This document shows, piece by piece, positions 33,617 to 42,996 of a stretch of 56,172 nt of DNA; within the stretch, counting starts at the first letter, position 1, and every line of letters starts with the position of its first letter. The stretch covers positions 1 through 56,172 of the forward strand of contig JBDKVA010000166.1 in NCBI GenBank assembly GCA_039679375.1, in the 5' to 3' direction. Under the pieces are notes generated by a model. That model searched no databases. It was not told the origin of the DNA and worked only from the letters and a program-made list of their open reading frames with translations. The translations under genes and the position numbers were made by a program. Source of the DNA: JBDKVA01 sp039679375 (GTDB lineage Bacteria; Bacillota; Clostridia; Acetivibrionales; DTU013).

Positions 33617-34378
33617 TCATAATACTTTTTTGATGCTTTCCGCGACCCTTAGCATTTCATCCAGCATAAATGCCTGTTTTTCCTCATTGCATCGAAAAGC
33701 AGGCGCATAGCTCCCCAGCGCGCCTACCAATTTTCCTTCCTTATCGAGAGCAGGGACTGCTATACTGATAACAGACCCATCTGCTTCCGATCTTTCCGAG
33801 TAACCTTTTTGACGTATTTCTTTTAGTGCAGAATTGAAAGCATCCCAATCCGTGATGCCATTCCATTGCTCTCCCGGGAAGCCCCTTAACTCAATAATCC
33901 GTTTTTGATTATTTTCATCCGAATAAGCTATCAGAATTCGGCCGGTTACCTTGTCAAATATATGATCATCCTCAAGCAGGCTTGTATCAATTTTAATAGG
34001 GTTATCATGCTCCACTCTGATTAACGAAACACGGTTGCCCTCTGCAAGAATTGTGAAAACAACCGACTCTTTTAGTTTCTCACTCAGATTTTTCATCAAA
34101 TCCTCGATTTTTGCCAATAGCGGACTGCCGGATGCAAGCCTGTTCATCATCCCGATACTTGAGCACTTGGGTCCGCTTACATATTTCGATTCTTCATTCT
34201 GGCTGACATAACCGCAAACCACCATCGTCTTTAATAAATTATGAAGCGTATTGGGTTTGATGCCGGTTTTCCTTGAAAGGTCAAAAAGCCCGATCCCCTT
34301 TTTCCGGTAATCATCAAAAGTTAATATATCCAATATTCCCAATGCTTTTTTTACTGAGTTAACCAACGTATCAGCCAT
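33617..34378 (-). CDS. IclR-family transcriptional regulator
   Basis: Regulator of 253 residues with an N-terminal winged helix-turn-helix (about 8-70; GLFDLSRKTGIKPNTLHNLL) and a C-terminal effector-binding GAF-like domain (about 80-250) ending with the typical VPALDKEGKLVGALGSYAPAFR segment. IclR members such as KdgR respond to 2-keto-3-deoxygluconate, the product of the UxuA-type enzyme encoded downstream, so a KDG-responsive repressor is plausible. GAGGTAG precedes the ATG. It has its own terminator and so is a single-gene unit between the esterase gene and the GH38-like operon. Confidence 0.92.
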   Translation of the reverse strand: MADTLVNSVKKALGILDILTFDDYRKKGIGLFDLSRKTGIKPNTLHNLLKTMVVCGYVSQNEESKYVSGPKCSSIGMMNRLASGSPLLAKIEDLMKNLSEKLKESVVFTILAEGNRVSLIRVEHDNPIKIDTSLLEDDHIFDKVTGRILIAYSDENNQKRIIELRGFPGEQWNGITDWDAFNSALKEIRQKGYSERSEADGSVISIAVPALDKEGKLVGALGSYAPAFRCNEEKQAFMLDEMLRVAESIKKVL

Positions 34379-34470
34379 TTCACTACCTCATCCCGAAATC
34401 CGGGTATTTCAATAATAATAGGTTTTCTTTATTATAGCTAATGCGTAATATGATTGGCAATGCCAAATAT

Positions 34471-35502
34471 TTATTTATATTGATGAACCAATGTGGGTCT
34501 GATGAATTCCGCCAGATTCTGGGCAATCTGTATCATGCCGTAATCCCCCGGGTGTATAAGGTCATGGGATAGCAGCGTAACATCCTTAAGAAGCTCATCT
34601 CCCCTAACCAGATGCACATTAGTAAGCCCAAGCTCTTCTACAATTCTTTCAAGAGCCTTGCGATAATCCTCCGGACCACAAGCCGGATACCGGCCAGGCC
34701 AGCGCAAATGAATATTTACATCCATAAAAAACGGGAATAAGCTTATACAGATTATAGGTTTTCCCTGATTTTCCGCCGCAATGGTATTTACCATATATTT
34801 TGCTTTATGATAAAATTCTTCGACACTAACCCCTTGATTTAGCATATTGACAGATATACAAACAGTCGCAAAATCCCAATCCTTACGATTAGCAATATAA
34901 TCTGCCAGCTCTTTTTCGCAATATGCAGCTCCGGAAGCACCCAGGTTGAAAACATCAGCTCCCAAACGCCATGCAGTTTGCTTTGCATAGGTCAATGCCG
35001 GGCTGGAAGCCGCCTCTCCATGGGTAATGGAAGTACCGTAAGCCAAATATTTCAGAGCAGGCATTTGATCTTTATCCGGCGGTCGGATTCCCAGTCCCTT
35101 TACTCCAACCAGATGAATTTCATTTCCGGACAAAAGCAGGCGTATTACAGAAGGATGAAACAGAAATTTCTCAGGAGTAGTTCCGGGCTTTGAAAGAAAA
35201 ATGGGTTCAGGTATTTCAATAGTAGTCTCTTCCTCTTTAATCACATACTCTCCAACTTGAAAATCTCCGAAAAATAACCCTGCCTTACTTTCACCCTGAT
35301 AACTGATCAAAGTGATACTGGCAGGCTCCCACCCTGATACAAACCGGATTTCCACACCTGAAGGTTTTCGGTATGCGTTTTGTGTATTAGGCCTCAGACA
35401 GCTTCTAACATATTCCGGAATCCTTTGAAGCAAAACTCCCTTTCTGCCTTCAAGCCGAATTAATTCTTCCACATTATGCAGCCATATGTTATTGTAAATC
35501 AT
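34471..35502 (-). CDS. SGNH-hydrolase carbohydrate esterase
   Basis: Protein of 343 residues: N-terminal beta-sandwich (about 1-145) and C-terminal SGNH/GDSL hydrolase, an arrangement seen in CE2-type and related sugar deacetylases. Catalytic Ser158 lies in YGTSITHG, the block II Gly in GASGAAY, a block III Asn in SVNML, and the Asp314/His317 pair in HDLIHPGDYG. There is no signal peptide, so it would remove acetyl groups from imported oligosaccharides. A GAGGTGATC site precedes ATG. The last codons contain a 15-base match (34483-34497) to the start of the GTGGGC repeat at 2109, possibly chance. Substrate is inferred from the neighbouring mannosidases only. Confidence 0.85.
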   Translation of the reverse strand: MIYNNIWLHNVEELIRLEGRKGVLLQRIPEYVRSCLRPNTQNAYRKPSGVEIRFVSGWEPASITLISYQGESKAGLFFGDFQVGEYVIKEEETTIEIPEPIFLSKPGTTPEKFLFHPSVIRLLLSGNEIHLVGVKGLGIRPPDKDQMPALKYLAYGTSITHGEAASSPALTYAKQTAWRLGADVFNLGASGAAYCEKELADYIANRKDWDFATVCISVNMLNQGVSVEEFYHKAKYMVNTIAAENQGKPIICISLFPFFMDVNIHLRWPGRYPACGPEDYRKALERIVEELGLTNVHLVRGDELLKDVTLLSHDLIHPGDYGMIQIAQNLAEFIRPTLVHQYK

Positions 35503-35577
35503 TTCCGATCACCTCAAGAAAATTCGCTCCGCTCATAGCTTAAGCCCCGAAGCTAATTTTCCGCTCAACCATACATC

Positions 35578-35600
35578 TAATGTGGGCTACCGCCCATAAT
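35578..35600 (+). repeat. GTGGGC hairpin repeat, copy 3 (first stem only)
   Basis: TAATGTGGGCTACCGCCCATAA repeats the first stem of copies 1 and 2 with one wobble pair (GTGGGC 35582-35587, GCCCAT 35592-35597). It lies in the gap between the GGDEF-EAL gene and the SGNH gene. The second stem is absent. Confidence 0.5.
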
Positions 35601-35643
35601 AGATTATAACAGACTTATTTTGATCTTGATTATACATTATTGT

Positions 35644-38094
35644 TTATATTTTAGCGTTTATTGCTATTTCCTGACGTGAAGATCCGTGTCCGGCTGGGAG
35701 ATTGCACCTCGTGCCTTCCTTTTGTTTCCGCAATATATCCGTGAATAGATCGGCCGGAACGGGCTTGCTGAAATAAAAGCCCTGTACGCCGTAACACTGA
35801 AAGGTTCCGACAGGCTTCCACTGCAATGAGCGCAGAAACTCCAACTGTTCAAATGTTTCGACTCCTTCTGCGATCACTTTCATATCCAGCGTGTGCGCCA
35901 TTGCAAAAAGAGCCGTTACAATTGCAGCGTCATTCGGGCTGTTGGTAATATTCCGGATGAAAAACCGGTCTATCTTGATCATACTGACCGGGAATATTTT
36001 AAGGTAATTAAGAGAAGAGTATCCGATCCCGAAATCATCCACAATAAACGTGATCCCAGCCTCATTAAGACGTGTCAGAATGGATAGGGTTTTGACCGCA
36101 TCGGACATAGCGGTGCTTTCCGTAATTTCCATCTGAAGATAGGAAGGCGGCATGCCGGTTTCATCGAGAATGCCGAGAATCATTTCCACAAGATTGCTCT
36201 GCTGAAGCTGCACCGTCGACAGATTGACCGATACGGGAACTGCAGGCATACCCGTTTTAATCCACTTCATGTTTTGCCTGCATGCCGTACGAAGGACGAA
36301 TTCCCCTATCTGAACAATAAGACCTGTTTCCTCTGCAACAGGTATGAATTCCATTGGCGGTATTAAGCCTCTTTCAGGATGCTGCCAGCGTACGAGCGCC
36401 TCCATACTTATGACCTCGCCTGTATTGACGTCCATGATCGGTTGGTAGTATACAACAAACTCGTTCCTCTCGACTGCCGTCCTCAGCCTGCCCTCAAGCA
36501 GCAGCTTTTCAGAGCATACGATGCCAAGCTCCTGCGTATAGATCCGGTAATTGTTTTTTCCATTATTCTTGGCGTGATACATAGCTATGTCCGCATTCTT
36601 TATCAAAACATCGGCGCTGTTCCCATCTCTCGGATATATGCTGATTCCGATGCTGGCTGTGACAGTAAGCTCATTTAATCCAACCCTGTATTTGGGGAAA
36701 AATGATTGATGCAGCTTTTCTGCAGCCTCATTTACATCATCCACTGACGCCAGGTCGTTAATAATGCATATGAATTCATCGCCGCCAAAGCGGGCTATAG
36801 TATCTATATGGCGGATTACCGATTTTAACCTGTCTGCTATTTCAACCAGAAGGCTGTCTCCGATATTATGGCCGAATACGTCATTAATACCCTTGAAGCG
36901 GTCTACATCGAGCAGCACAACGGCAGCCATGGTATTATAATGGTTCGCCCGCACCATTGCCTGCTCCAGACGACTGTTAAACAGAAGCCGGTTGGGGAGT
37001 CCGGTGAGAAAATCATGGTGCGCAATATATTTCAGGCTCTTCTCCGCCCTCTTCTGCTCTGTTATATCCCTTGATATAACAATTGTGCCGATTAAAACAT
37101 TATTTTTATCTCTGAACTCAGAGGCTGAAAAAGCAACCGGTATGACAGTCCCGTCCTTCGCTGCAAATTCGGCTTCGCAATTGCGTATCATCCCGCTTTT
37201 CAAAAGTACGGCCACATCAGGTTTATAAGGAGCATTATCGTTGAAAAATATCCGGAGGTCTTTTCCGATAAGATCCTTATCTTCATATTTAAGCATCCTG
37301 CGTGTTTCACGATTGACCGTGATTATTTTTAAGTCTGAATCCACCAGTGCCACAGAATCGGCCATAGTATTAAAAATGCGGTCTGCCGCGAGCGAAGGCG
37401 TCAATACCGTCAATTTATATTTGACTGTAGCAAACCATGTGCCGATTGTCCCAAAAACCCCACATACCGGGACCAGCATTAACATGTTAAAATCAGTATT
37501 TTTTAAAGATAAAAAACCGAGGACGCCGCCAAACAGCATAGAGATAATAAAAGGAGCCAATACGGCTTTTGCCTGGACAATATCATATGAATATTTCAAT
37601 TTTGTTCTCCAATGCAAAATAATGCTAAAGCCTGCTGAAAAATAACTCAAATGAACAAGGAAGTAATAATAAGTAAAAAGGCTAAATTCAATAGCAATAC
37701 CTTTTTTACCGGCATCGTACACGAAAAACTCTTTTACAATCACATTGCCGGTAACAAATCCTATAAACAAAAGTAACGGAGGAGTATAAAAGAGTATATA
37801 ACTCCACCATTTCTTGAACAATTTTCCTCTGCCCGTAAATATAATATAAAAGTGAATTATCAGCGATGAGTAAAATGATTGGCCTAAAGATCCGGCTTTG
37901 TACCAAAGCATGCACGATTCGCTGTCCTGTGCGCTTAATATTAAGACATTGCATATAGCGCATAAAAGGAGCGAAGATGAGGCAATTAGAAAAATACGGT
38001 TTAAAAGCAGCTTGAAACCGAAGCGCATAGCATGTAAAATCAAAAAAACATATATAGTAACTGCCGAAACAAGCAACAGAAAGCTGATTTTCAT
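35644..38094 (-). CDS. Membrane PAS-GGDEF-EAL cyclic-di-GMP enzyme
   Basis: Signalling protein of 816 residues. The N-terminal part (about 1-225) has seven or so membrane helices like the 7TM sensor regions of some kinases; PAS domain about 235-350; GGDEF about 355-520; EAL about 535-790. The diguanylate cyclase signature is intact (ARFGGDEF), and so are the phosphodiesterase motifs: MEALVRW, NLSTVQ, EITES, DDFGIGYSS and AEGVET. It could therefore both make and break cyclic-di-GMP, the balance being set by the sensor. GGGGGTAG precedes ATG. Neighbours do not reveal the signal or target; motility or surface polysaccharide output is possible given the chemotaxis and polymer genes in the region. 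Confidence 0.93.
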   Translation of the reverse strand: MKISFLLLVSAVTIYVFLILHAMRFGFKLLLNRIFLIASSSLLLCAICNVLILSAQDSESCMLWYKAGSLGQSFYSSLIIHFYIIFTGRGKLFKKWWSYILFYTPPLLLFIGFVTGNVIVKEFFVYDAGKKGIAIEFSLFTYYYFLVHLSYFSAGFSIILHWRTKLKYSYDIVQAKAVLAPFIISMLFGGVLGFLSLKNTDFNMLMLVPVCGVFGTIGTWFATVKYKLTVLTPSLAADRIFNTMADSVALVDSDLKIITVNRETRRMLKYEDKDLIGKDLRIFFNDNAPYKPDVAVLLKSGMIRNCEAEFAAKDGTVIPVAFSASEFRDKNNVLIGTIVISRDITEQKRAEKSLKYIAHHDFLTGLPNRLLFNSRLEQAMVRANHYNTMAAVVLLDVDRFKGINDVFGHNIGDSLLVEIADRLKSVIRHIDTIARFGGDEFICIINDLASVDDVNEAAEKLHQSFFPKYRVGLNELTVTASIGISIYPRDGNSADVLIKNADIAMYHAKNNGKNNYRIYTQELGIVCSEKLLLEGRLRTAVERNEFVVYYQPIMDVNTGEVISMEALVRWQHPERGLIPPMEFIPVAEETGLIVQIGEFVLRTACRQNMKWIKTGMPAVPVSVNLSTVQLQQSNLVEMILGILDETGMPPSYLQMEITESTAMSDAVKTLSILTRLNEAGITFIVDDFGIGYSSLNYLKIFPVSMIKIDRFFIRNITNSPNDAAIVTALFAMAHTLDMKVIAEGVETFEQLEFLRSLQWKPVGTFQCYGVQGFYFSKPVPADLFTDILRKQKEGTRCNLPAGHGSSRQEIAINAKI

Positions 38095-38196
38095 AAACTA
38101 CCCCCATATTAGGTATCGGCTGTACAAGTGTAAAATTTAGTATTAAAAATTTGAAAAGGTATTATTACGTCTGCCATACGAAGCAATCAATTTCCG

Positions 38197-39114
38197 CTAC
38201 TTTACCTCGTCGTACGTTTTAAAGCCCTCGCCAAGCACTTCAGCCACGTCGCTGAGTATGACGAATGCCGACGGGTCTACTTTTCGGACGATCAACTTCA
38301 GCATCGGCAGCTGCCCGCGCTGGATCACACAAAAAAGTACGCGCTTGTTCTTCCCGGTAAACATGCCGGTCCCGTTCAGGCCTGTCACGCCCCTGTCCAA
38401 ATCCTTCAGAATGCTTTTGGCAATATCGTCTGCGTAATCGGATATGATATAAACCGCTTTTGCAAAATTTATACCCTCCAGGATCACATCAACAATTTTG
38501 GAAGATATGTAAAGCGCCAGTATGGAATAGAGCGCAAGAAGGAAGCTTTTGAACGCAGCCGCTGCAACAATGATGACTGCGGAATCGATAAATAATAATG
38601 CTCTGCCCATCGTCAGACCTGGTGCAAAATGGTTCAGGATCCTGGCTGCAAGATCTGTTCCCCCGGTCGTAGCCCCTGATTTGAAAACAAGTCCGAGGCC
38701 AAGACCCATAAAAAAACCGCCGAATATGGAATATAACAGATAATCAGGGCTGTCAGACAGCTTTTCCAGTGCAAAGACCGCACTGAAGCCGTTGGTGAAC
38801 GGCTCGGACAGGTCTATTACAACAGAAAGGAAAATAGTACTGAAAAGCGTCCGGATAATAAACTTGCCGCCAATGAATTTCATTCCGAATATAAAAAGAG
38901 GTATGTTCAATAAAAGCATGATGGTGCCTACCGGAAGCTTTTGTCCGCCCAGATAATAGATCACGGTAGCAATGCCTGTCACTCCGCCGGGGGCAATCTT
39001 ATACGGGACAAGGAAAATGTTAATTGCCGCAGCTGTAATGATCGAGCCGAGTACAATCCACAAATAATCCTTCAATCCACGAATAAACTTTTCATTCAGC
39101 TTCATATCATACAC
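38197..39114 (-). CDS. YitT-family membrane protein
   Basis: Integral membrane protein, 305 residues, with an N-terminal five- to six-helix YitT domain (GLGLGLVFKSGATTGGTDLA is the conserved segment) and a soluble C-terminal DUF2179 domain (about 220-300; VYIISDYADDIAKSILKDLD and GVTGLNGTGMFTGKNKRVL). The exact function of the family is not established. Start may be ATG at 39114 or 39105, the latter better spaced from GGCGGTG. It appears to be a single-gene unit between a ridA terminator and the GGDEF-EAL gene. Confidence 0.92.
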   Translation of the reverse strand: MYDMKLNEKFIRGLKDYLWIVLGSIITAAAINIFLVPYKIAPGGVTGIATVIYYLGGQKLPVGTIMLLLNIPLFIFGMKFIGGKFIIRTLFSTIFLSVVIDLSEPFTNGFSAVFALEKLSDSPDYLLYSIFGGFFMGLGLGLVFKSGATTGGTDLAARILNHFAPGLTMGRALLFIDSAVIIVAAAAFKSFLLALYSILALYISSKIVDVILEGINFAKAVYIISDYADDIAKSILKDLDRGVTGLNGTGMFTGKNKRVLFCVIQRGQLPMLKLIVRKVDPSAFVILSDVAEVLGEGFKTYDEVK

Positions 39115-39231
39115 CGCCTTTTCAAAAGAATGGGCTATAGTCGCATCCTTTTCGTCTGGACAATCACATACTTATTATATCTTTATTTCCGCATCTTTTG
39201 CAAAAAATATTACAACCCGCATCACATAAAA

Positions 39232-39270
39232 ACGCTCTCCTTTTATACATGTCTGTATACAGAAGAGCAT
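39232..39270 (-). terminator. Terminator downstream of ridA
   Basis: On the minus strand GCTCTTCT, GTATAC and a short loop pair back with GTATA and AGGAGAGC, followed by GTTTTTATG. It is about 90 bases after the ridA stop and would end the amino-acid transport operon before the YitT gene. Confidence 0.75.
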
Positions 39271-39356
39271 TTATAAAGATTTTATTAAAGAACACATTCA
39301 CATCATGTTAGTTCTCCGTAGCCTTACAAATACCGGACCATTGCATTTACTTAATG

Positions 39357-39821
39357 TTATTCCGTCACTTCCACGATCATTTCAACCTCAACCGGCGTTC
39401 CGTACGGAAGTTCGTTACATGAAATAGCTGTTCGGGCATGACGGCCTCTTTCACCGAACACCTGCTCCATGAAATCCGAAAATCCGTTCATAACTATCGG
39501 TTGCTTGTCAAATCCGGGCGCACTGTTTACAAATCCTAATACCTTTACAATCCTTTTAACTTTATCTAGATCTCCAATTACCGATTTAAGCGCGGTAAGG
39601 GCATTTAGCGCGCAAATAACCGCGCATGACTTGCCCTCTTCAATTGTAAGTTCAGATCCGATATGGCCTGTCTTTACCTCTTTCCCCTTATTTGTAGCGC
39701 CCTGACCTGAAATAAAGACAAGATTTCCGGTTTTTACCGCAGGCACATAAGATGCCTGTGGTTTTGTAAATGGAGGCAGTTCATACCCCAATTCTTTGAT
39801 TTTTTCCTCTGCATGACTCAT
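39357..39821 (-). CDS. ridA: RidA/YjgF-family enamine deaminase
   Basis: Small cytoplasmic enzyme (154 residues) that hydrolyses reactive enamine or imine intermediates, such as 2-aminoacrylate, released by pyridoxal-phosphate enzymes. Family marks are LVFISGQGATNKG, the VKVLGFVNSAPGFDKQP segment and RTAISCNELPYGTPVEVEMI, whose Arg binds the substrate carboxylate. A GGAGGG site precedes ATG. It belongs to the extended YjgF group, which has a longer N-terminus than classical RidA. Being the last gene of an operon with a class V aminotransferase, it may remove a by-product of that enzyme. Confidence 0.9.
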   Translation of the reverse strand: MSHAEEKIKELGYELPPFTKPQASYVPAVKTGNLVFISGQGATNKGKEVKTGHIGSELTIEEGKSCAVICALNALTALKSVIGDLDKVKRIVKVLGFVNSAPGFDKQPIVMNGFSDFMEQVFGERGRHARTAISCNELPYGTPVEVEMIVEVTE

Positions 39822-39880
39822 TTTAATTGATCCCTCCTATTGATTAATAACGTCGTTCATTTATAGCCGCACAGAATGAT

Positions 39881-41065
39881 TTACAGAAGATGCTTCCCTT
39901 CCCTCCACACCCCCTGTATGTTTTTCAAACAATGCAAGTTTTCCAAAGGGTCGCCTTTTACTACAAGAATATCGGCTGACTTTCCATTTTCAAGACTTCC
40001 CGTTTCTTTTTCAAGCCCAATAGCGCAGGCCGACCCATAGGTTCCCGCCTGGAGTGCTTTACGGTTATTCAATCCATGCTCGGACAGCAATAAAAGCTGC
40101 TCTGCCAGATCTCCATGCATATTGAAAGGCGTTCCCGCGTCTGTCGCGCCTGCCAGGCTGACGCCGGCTTCAATATACCTTGAAACGCTTTCGTTCTCTT
40201 TGTCAATATGACGTTTAATTTTCTCCGCGATATAAGACGGTATCTCGTCCAGGTGCTCCATTTGACGGACAGAGGAAAGAAGCGTGGGGATGCAAAAAGC
40301 TTTTGTCTCTTTAAATAGTTGGATGATCTCCTCATCCCAATAAGTTGCATGATCTATGGAGTCAAACCCCGCTTTAATAGCCAGTTTAATACCTTCCGCG
40401 GCATGTGCATGAGTTGTCGTAAGCACGCCGAATTTATGCGCTTCCTGAGCAACCGCCTCCAACTCCTCTTTGCTCATCTGCGTTGTGATTGTATTTGTCC
40501 CTCTGGTAAGTACGCCTCCCGTGGTGATCACTTTTATAAAGCTTGCTCCCTTTTTTATAACCGTGCGGACGGCTTTTCGCATTTCCTCCGGGCCGTCGGC
40601 TTCCATACCTACAAACGAGCCATGTCCGCCGGTAATACATATAGCGGGGCCACATGCAATTATTCGAGGCGCCATTTCTACAATCGAATTCTTGACCGCA
40701 ATGGCGAGATCAACGGCGATATATCCCTGCGAACCGCAATCCCGAACAGTCGTAACACCTCCTTTTATCTGCCTTGCGGCATTCTGGACAGCCCGGAAGG
40801 ATGCGGTCGCAATAGAATCCGTTTGAGCCTTTGTAACGGGGTCGTCGCTTCCATCCATTGTGAGGTGAACATGGGCGTCTATTAAGCCTGGAAGAATCGT
40901 CCCTTCTTCAAATGCTATCAAATGTTCCTGTGTTTTACCGGACAGTTCACTTTGCTTACCTGCATAAATAATTCGATTTTCATCTATAACAATTGCTGCG
41001 CCGCCTTCAATTACCCGGTCTCTTCCGTCAAACAAGCGAGGAGCGGTAATAATCGTTCTGTTCAT
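39881..41065 (-). CDS. Metal-dependent amidohydrolase (imidazolonepropionase/prolidase-like)
   Basis: Cytoplasmic TIM-barrel hydrolase, 394 residues from ATG at 41065 (AGGGGG ten bases upstream); TTG at 41074 is too close to that site. Amidohydrolase marks: HVH after LPGLIDA, the Lys in FIKVITTGGV that is carbamylated in binuclear members, THAHAAEGIKLAIKAG and DHATYWDEE for the metal-binding His residues, and the catalytic Asp in GATDAGTPF. The pattern matches the group of Xaa-Pro dipeptidase or N-acyl amino-acid hydrolases. Placed in an amino-acid uptake operon, it probably frees an amino acid from an imported amide or dipeptide. Substrate is not known. Confidence 0.88.
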   Translation of the reverse strand: MNRTIITAPRLFDGRDRVIEGGAAIVIDENRIIYAGKQSELSGKTQEHLIAFEEGTILPGLIDAHVHLTMDGSDDPVTKAQTDSIATASFRAVQNAARQIKGGVTTVRDCGSQGYIAVDLAIAVKNSIVEMAPRIIACGPAICITGGHGSFVGMEADGPEEMRKAVRTVIKKGASFIKVITTGGVLTRGTNTITTQMSKEELEAVAQEAHKFGVLTTTHAHAAEGIKLAIKAGFDSIDHATYWDEEIIQLFKETKAFCIPTLLSSVRQMEHLDEIPSYIAEKIKRHIDKENESVSRYIEAGVSLAGATDAGTPFNMHGDLAEQLLLLSEHGLNNRKALQAGTYGSACAIGLEKETGSLENGKSADILVVKGDPLENLHCLKNIQGVWREGKHLL

Positions 41066-41095
41066 ATTGTTCAATCCCCCTTATTCAAATCGAAT

Positions 41096-42247
41096 TTATA
41101 CCTCCAGATTGCCCGCTACAATTTTCCTTAGGACTTCACATGCCAGTCCGATCTCCTGTGAGGTATTGTAAAAATAAGGCGACAGGCGTATCCCATTCGG
41201 TTTTAAAGATGCCGCCACGCCTTTTGACAACAGCTGTTCGTATATGCGGGCATTATCCATAGCGTACGATGTAATTGTCACAAGCGGACCGCTGTGTTCC
41301 CTGTCAAAGCTGCTGATGAGTGATATTCCGTCAATCTCTGACAGTTGTTTTTTCAGTTCGCACACTAAATCCATCGTGTATCTGCTCGTATTATCCCGGC
41401 CGATGCGTTCCAGATAATCCAGGCCGGCATTAAGCGCCCAGATGGCGGAGTAATTATGATTTCCAAGTTCAAACCGTCTCGTTTCTTTCGGGTATATCAG
41501 ATCATGGTGCGAATAATCATTTGGGTTAACCCTGCCTGCCCACCCCAGATAGCTGAAGCTTAAATCGTCAGCCCTGCTTGCCCTGGCGTAAAGGATTGCG
41601 AGCCCATCGGTTCCAAGCAGCCATTTATACGTTGACGAGCATAAATAATCAATGTGGAATCGCCCTACATCGATCGGCAGAACGCCGCAGGATTGAGTAG
41701 CGTCAACAAAAAGCATGATTGAGTTTTCATGGGTGTAATTACCCAGCTCCTGCAAATTGCAACGGTATCCGGTGGATGCCTGTACATGGCTTACGGCTAT
41801 GAGACGCGTGCGGGAATCGGTATGTTTCTTATATGCTTCCAATGGCAACTGTCCGTCCTCAGACGGCACCAGGCGGATATCTACCCCCTTCGCCCTTAAA
41901 TTTAACCAGGGGTAAAGATTTGAGGGAAACTCATCTTCCGCCGCTACAACATTGTCCCCCGGCTTCCATTCTATACCCTGGGCGACGACATTGGCGGCGT
42001 GTGTTGCCGAACTGAGAAAAGCAATATCCGCCGGGTCGGCCGCCAGAATTTTTGCGACCTTTGCACGTGCGGAATCCACCTGCTCCCACCATAAATTGTA
42101 ATCCCTTCCCCGTTCAAAGCATATATTATAAAACGAACGGATCGCATCATAGACAGGCGTTGCCAAAGCGGATTTAGCGCCGCTGTCCAGATAAATGAGC
42201 TTGGCTGTTACGGGGAAATCATTCCTTGCGTATAACAAATTAAGCAT
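41096..42247 (-). CDS. Class V aminotransferase-fold PLP enzyme
   Basis: Pyridoxal-phosphate enzyme of 383 residues, fold type I. PLP-binding Lys208 (CSSTYKWLLG), Asp182 (FVDATQSCG) and His154 (VSHVQASTGYRC) are present. The group includes cysteine desulfurases, isopenicillin-N epimerase-like enzymes and serine-type aminotransferases; no mobile catalytic Cys loop of NifS type is evident, so a desulfurase for Fe-S assembly is unlikely. AAGGAG lies 8 bases before ATG. The gene sits between the ABC ATPase and the amidohydrolase, suggesting a role in breaking down the imported amino acid. Confidence 0.88.
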   Translation of the reverse strand: MLNLLYARNDFPVTAKLIYLDSGAKSALATPVYDAIRSFYNICFERGRDYNLWWEQVDSARAKVAKILAADPADIAFLSSATHAANVVAQGIEWKPGDNVVAAEDEFPSNLYPWLNLRAKGVDIRLVPSEDGQLPLEAYKKHTDSRTRLIAVSHVQASTGYRCNLQELGNYTHENSIMLFVDATQSCGVLPIDVGRFHIDYLCSSTYKWLLGTDGLAILYARASRADDLSFSYLGWAGRVNPNDYSHHDLIYPKETRRFELGNHNYSAIWALNAGLDYLERIGRDNTSRYTMDLVCELKKQLSEIDGISLISSFDREHSGPLVTITSYAMDNARIYEQLLSKGVAASLKPNGIRLSPYFYNTSQEIGLACEVLRKIVAGNLEV

Positions 42248-42267
42248 AAACTGACTCCTTTTTTGCT

Positions 42268-42996
42268 TTAACTCTTATCAATAACCGACCGCAAAAATTC
42301 CCTGGTCCTCGCCTCTTTCGGATTCGTAAAGAATTCCGAGGGTTTGCCTTCTTCTATGATAATCCCGTTATCCATAAACAAAACACGATCCGCCACGTCT
42401 CTCGCGAAACCCATCTCATGCGTTACGACGACCATGGTCATTCCATCCTTTGCCAGCTGGCGCATTACAGATAATACTTCGCCGACAATTTCAGGGTCAA
42501 GTGCGGAAGTCGGCTCATCAAAAAGCATAACGGCCGGATCCATCGCAAGCGCTCTGGCAATTGCAACACGTTGCTGCTGACCGCCTGAAAGGCTGCCGGG
42601 ATATTCATTGCATTTTTCCCCCACGCCGACTTTTCGTAAAAGCTCCATGCCCTTTTCAATTGCTTTTTCTTTTGGTACATTTTTAACTTTGACCGCCCCA
42701 ATTGTGACATTATCTATCACTTTTAAATGAGGAAAAAGATTAAACGCCTGAAAAACCATGCCTACTTCCTTACGTACCTTGGAGATGTTTTTTTCATTAA
42801 CTTCAATGCCGTCAATTACGACACTCCCGGAATCGGGTTCTTCCAATCGGTTCATACAGCGCAAAAAAGTACTTTTTCCCGATCCTGACGGACCAATAAT
42901 ACATACCACCTCATTTTTGGCAACGGAGCAGTTGATCCCTTTGAGCACCTCATTGCTGCCAAATTTTTTATAAAGCCCTTTTACTTCAATTATCAT
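42268..42996 (-). CDS. Polar amino-acid ABC transporter ATPase (GlnQ type)
   Basis: ATP-hydrolysing subunit of 242 residues. Walker A GPSGSGKST, signature LSGGQQQRVAIARAL, Walker B VMLFDEPTSALDPE and the switch His in VTHEMGFARD are all intact. The high overall likeness to GlnQ/GltL/HisP places it in the polar amino-acid uptake family. The start ATG overlaps the stop of the preceding permease gene by four bases (42993-42996). Confidence 0.95.
   Translation of the reverse strand: MIIEVKGLYKKFGSNEVLKGINCSVAKNEVVCIIGPSGSGKSTFLRCMNRLEEPDSGSVVIDGIEVNEKNISKVRKEVGMVFQAFNLFPHLKVIDNVTIGAVKVKNVPKEKAIEKGMELLRKVGVGEKCNEYPGSLSGGQQQRVAIARALAMDPAVMLFDEPTSALDPEIVGEVLSVMRQLAKDGMTMVVVTHEMGFARDVADRVLFMDNGIIIEEGKPSEFFTNPKEARTREFLRSVIDKS

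Noticed and set aside
41096..42247. Cysteine desulfurase (NifS/IscS) for Fe-S assembly
   Set aside because: No catalytic Cys loop of that type is visible and the neighbours are amino-acid transport and hydrolysis genes, not isc or suf.
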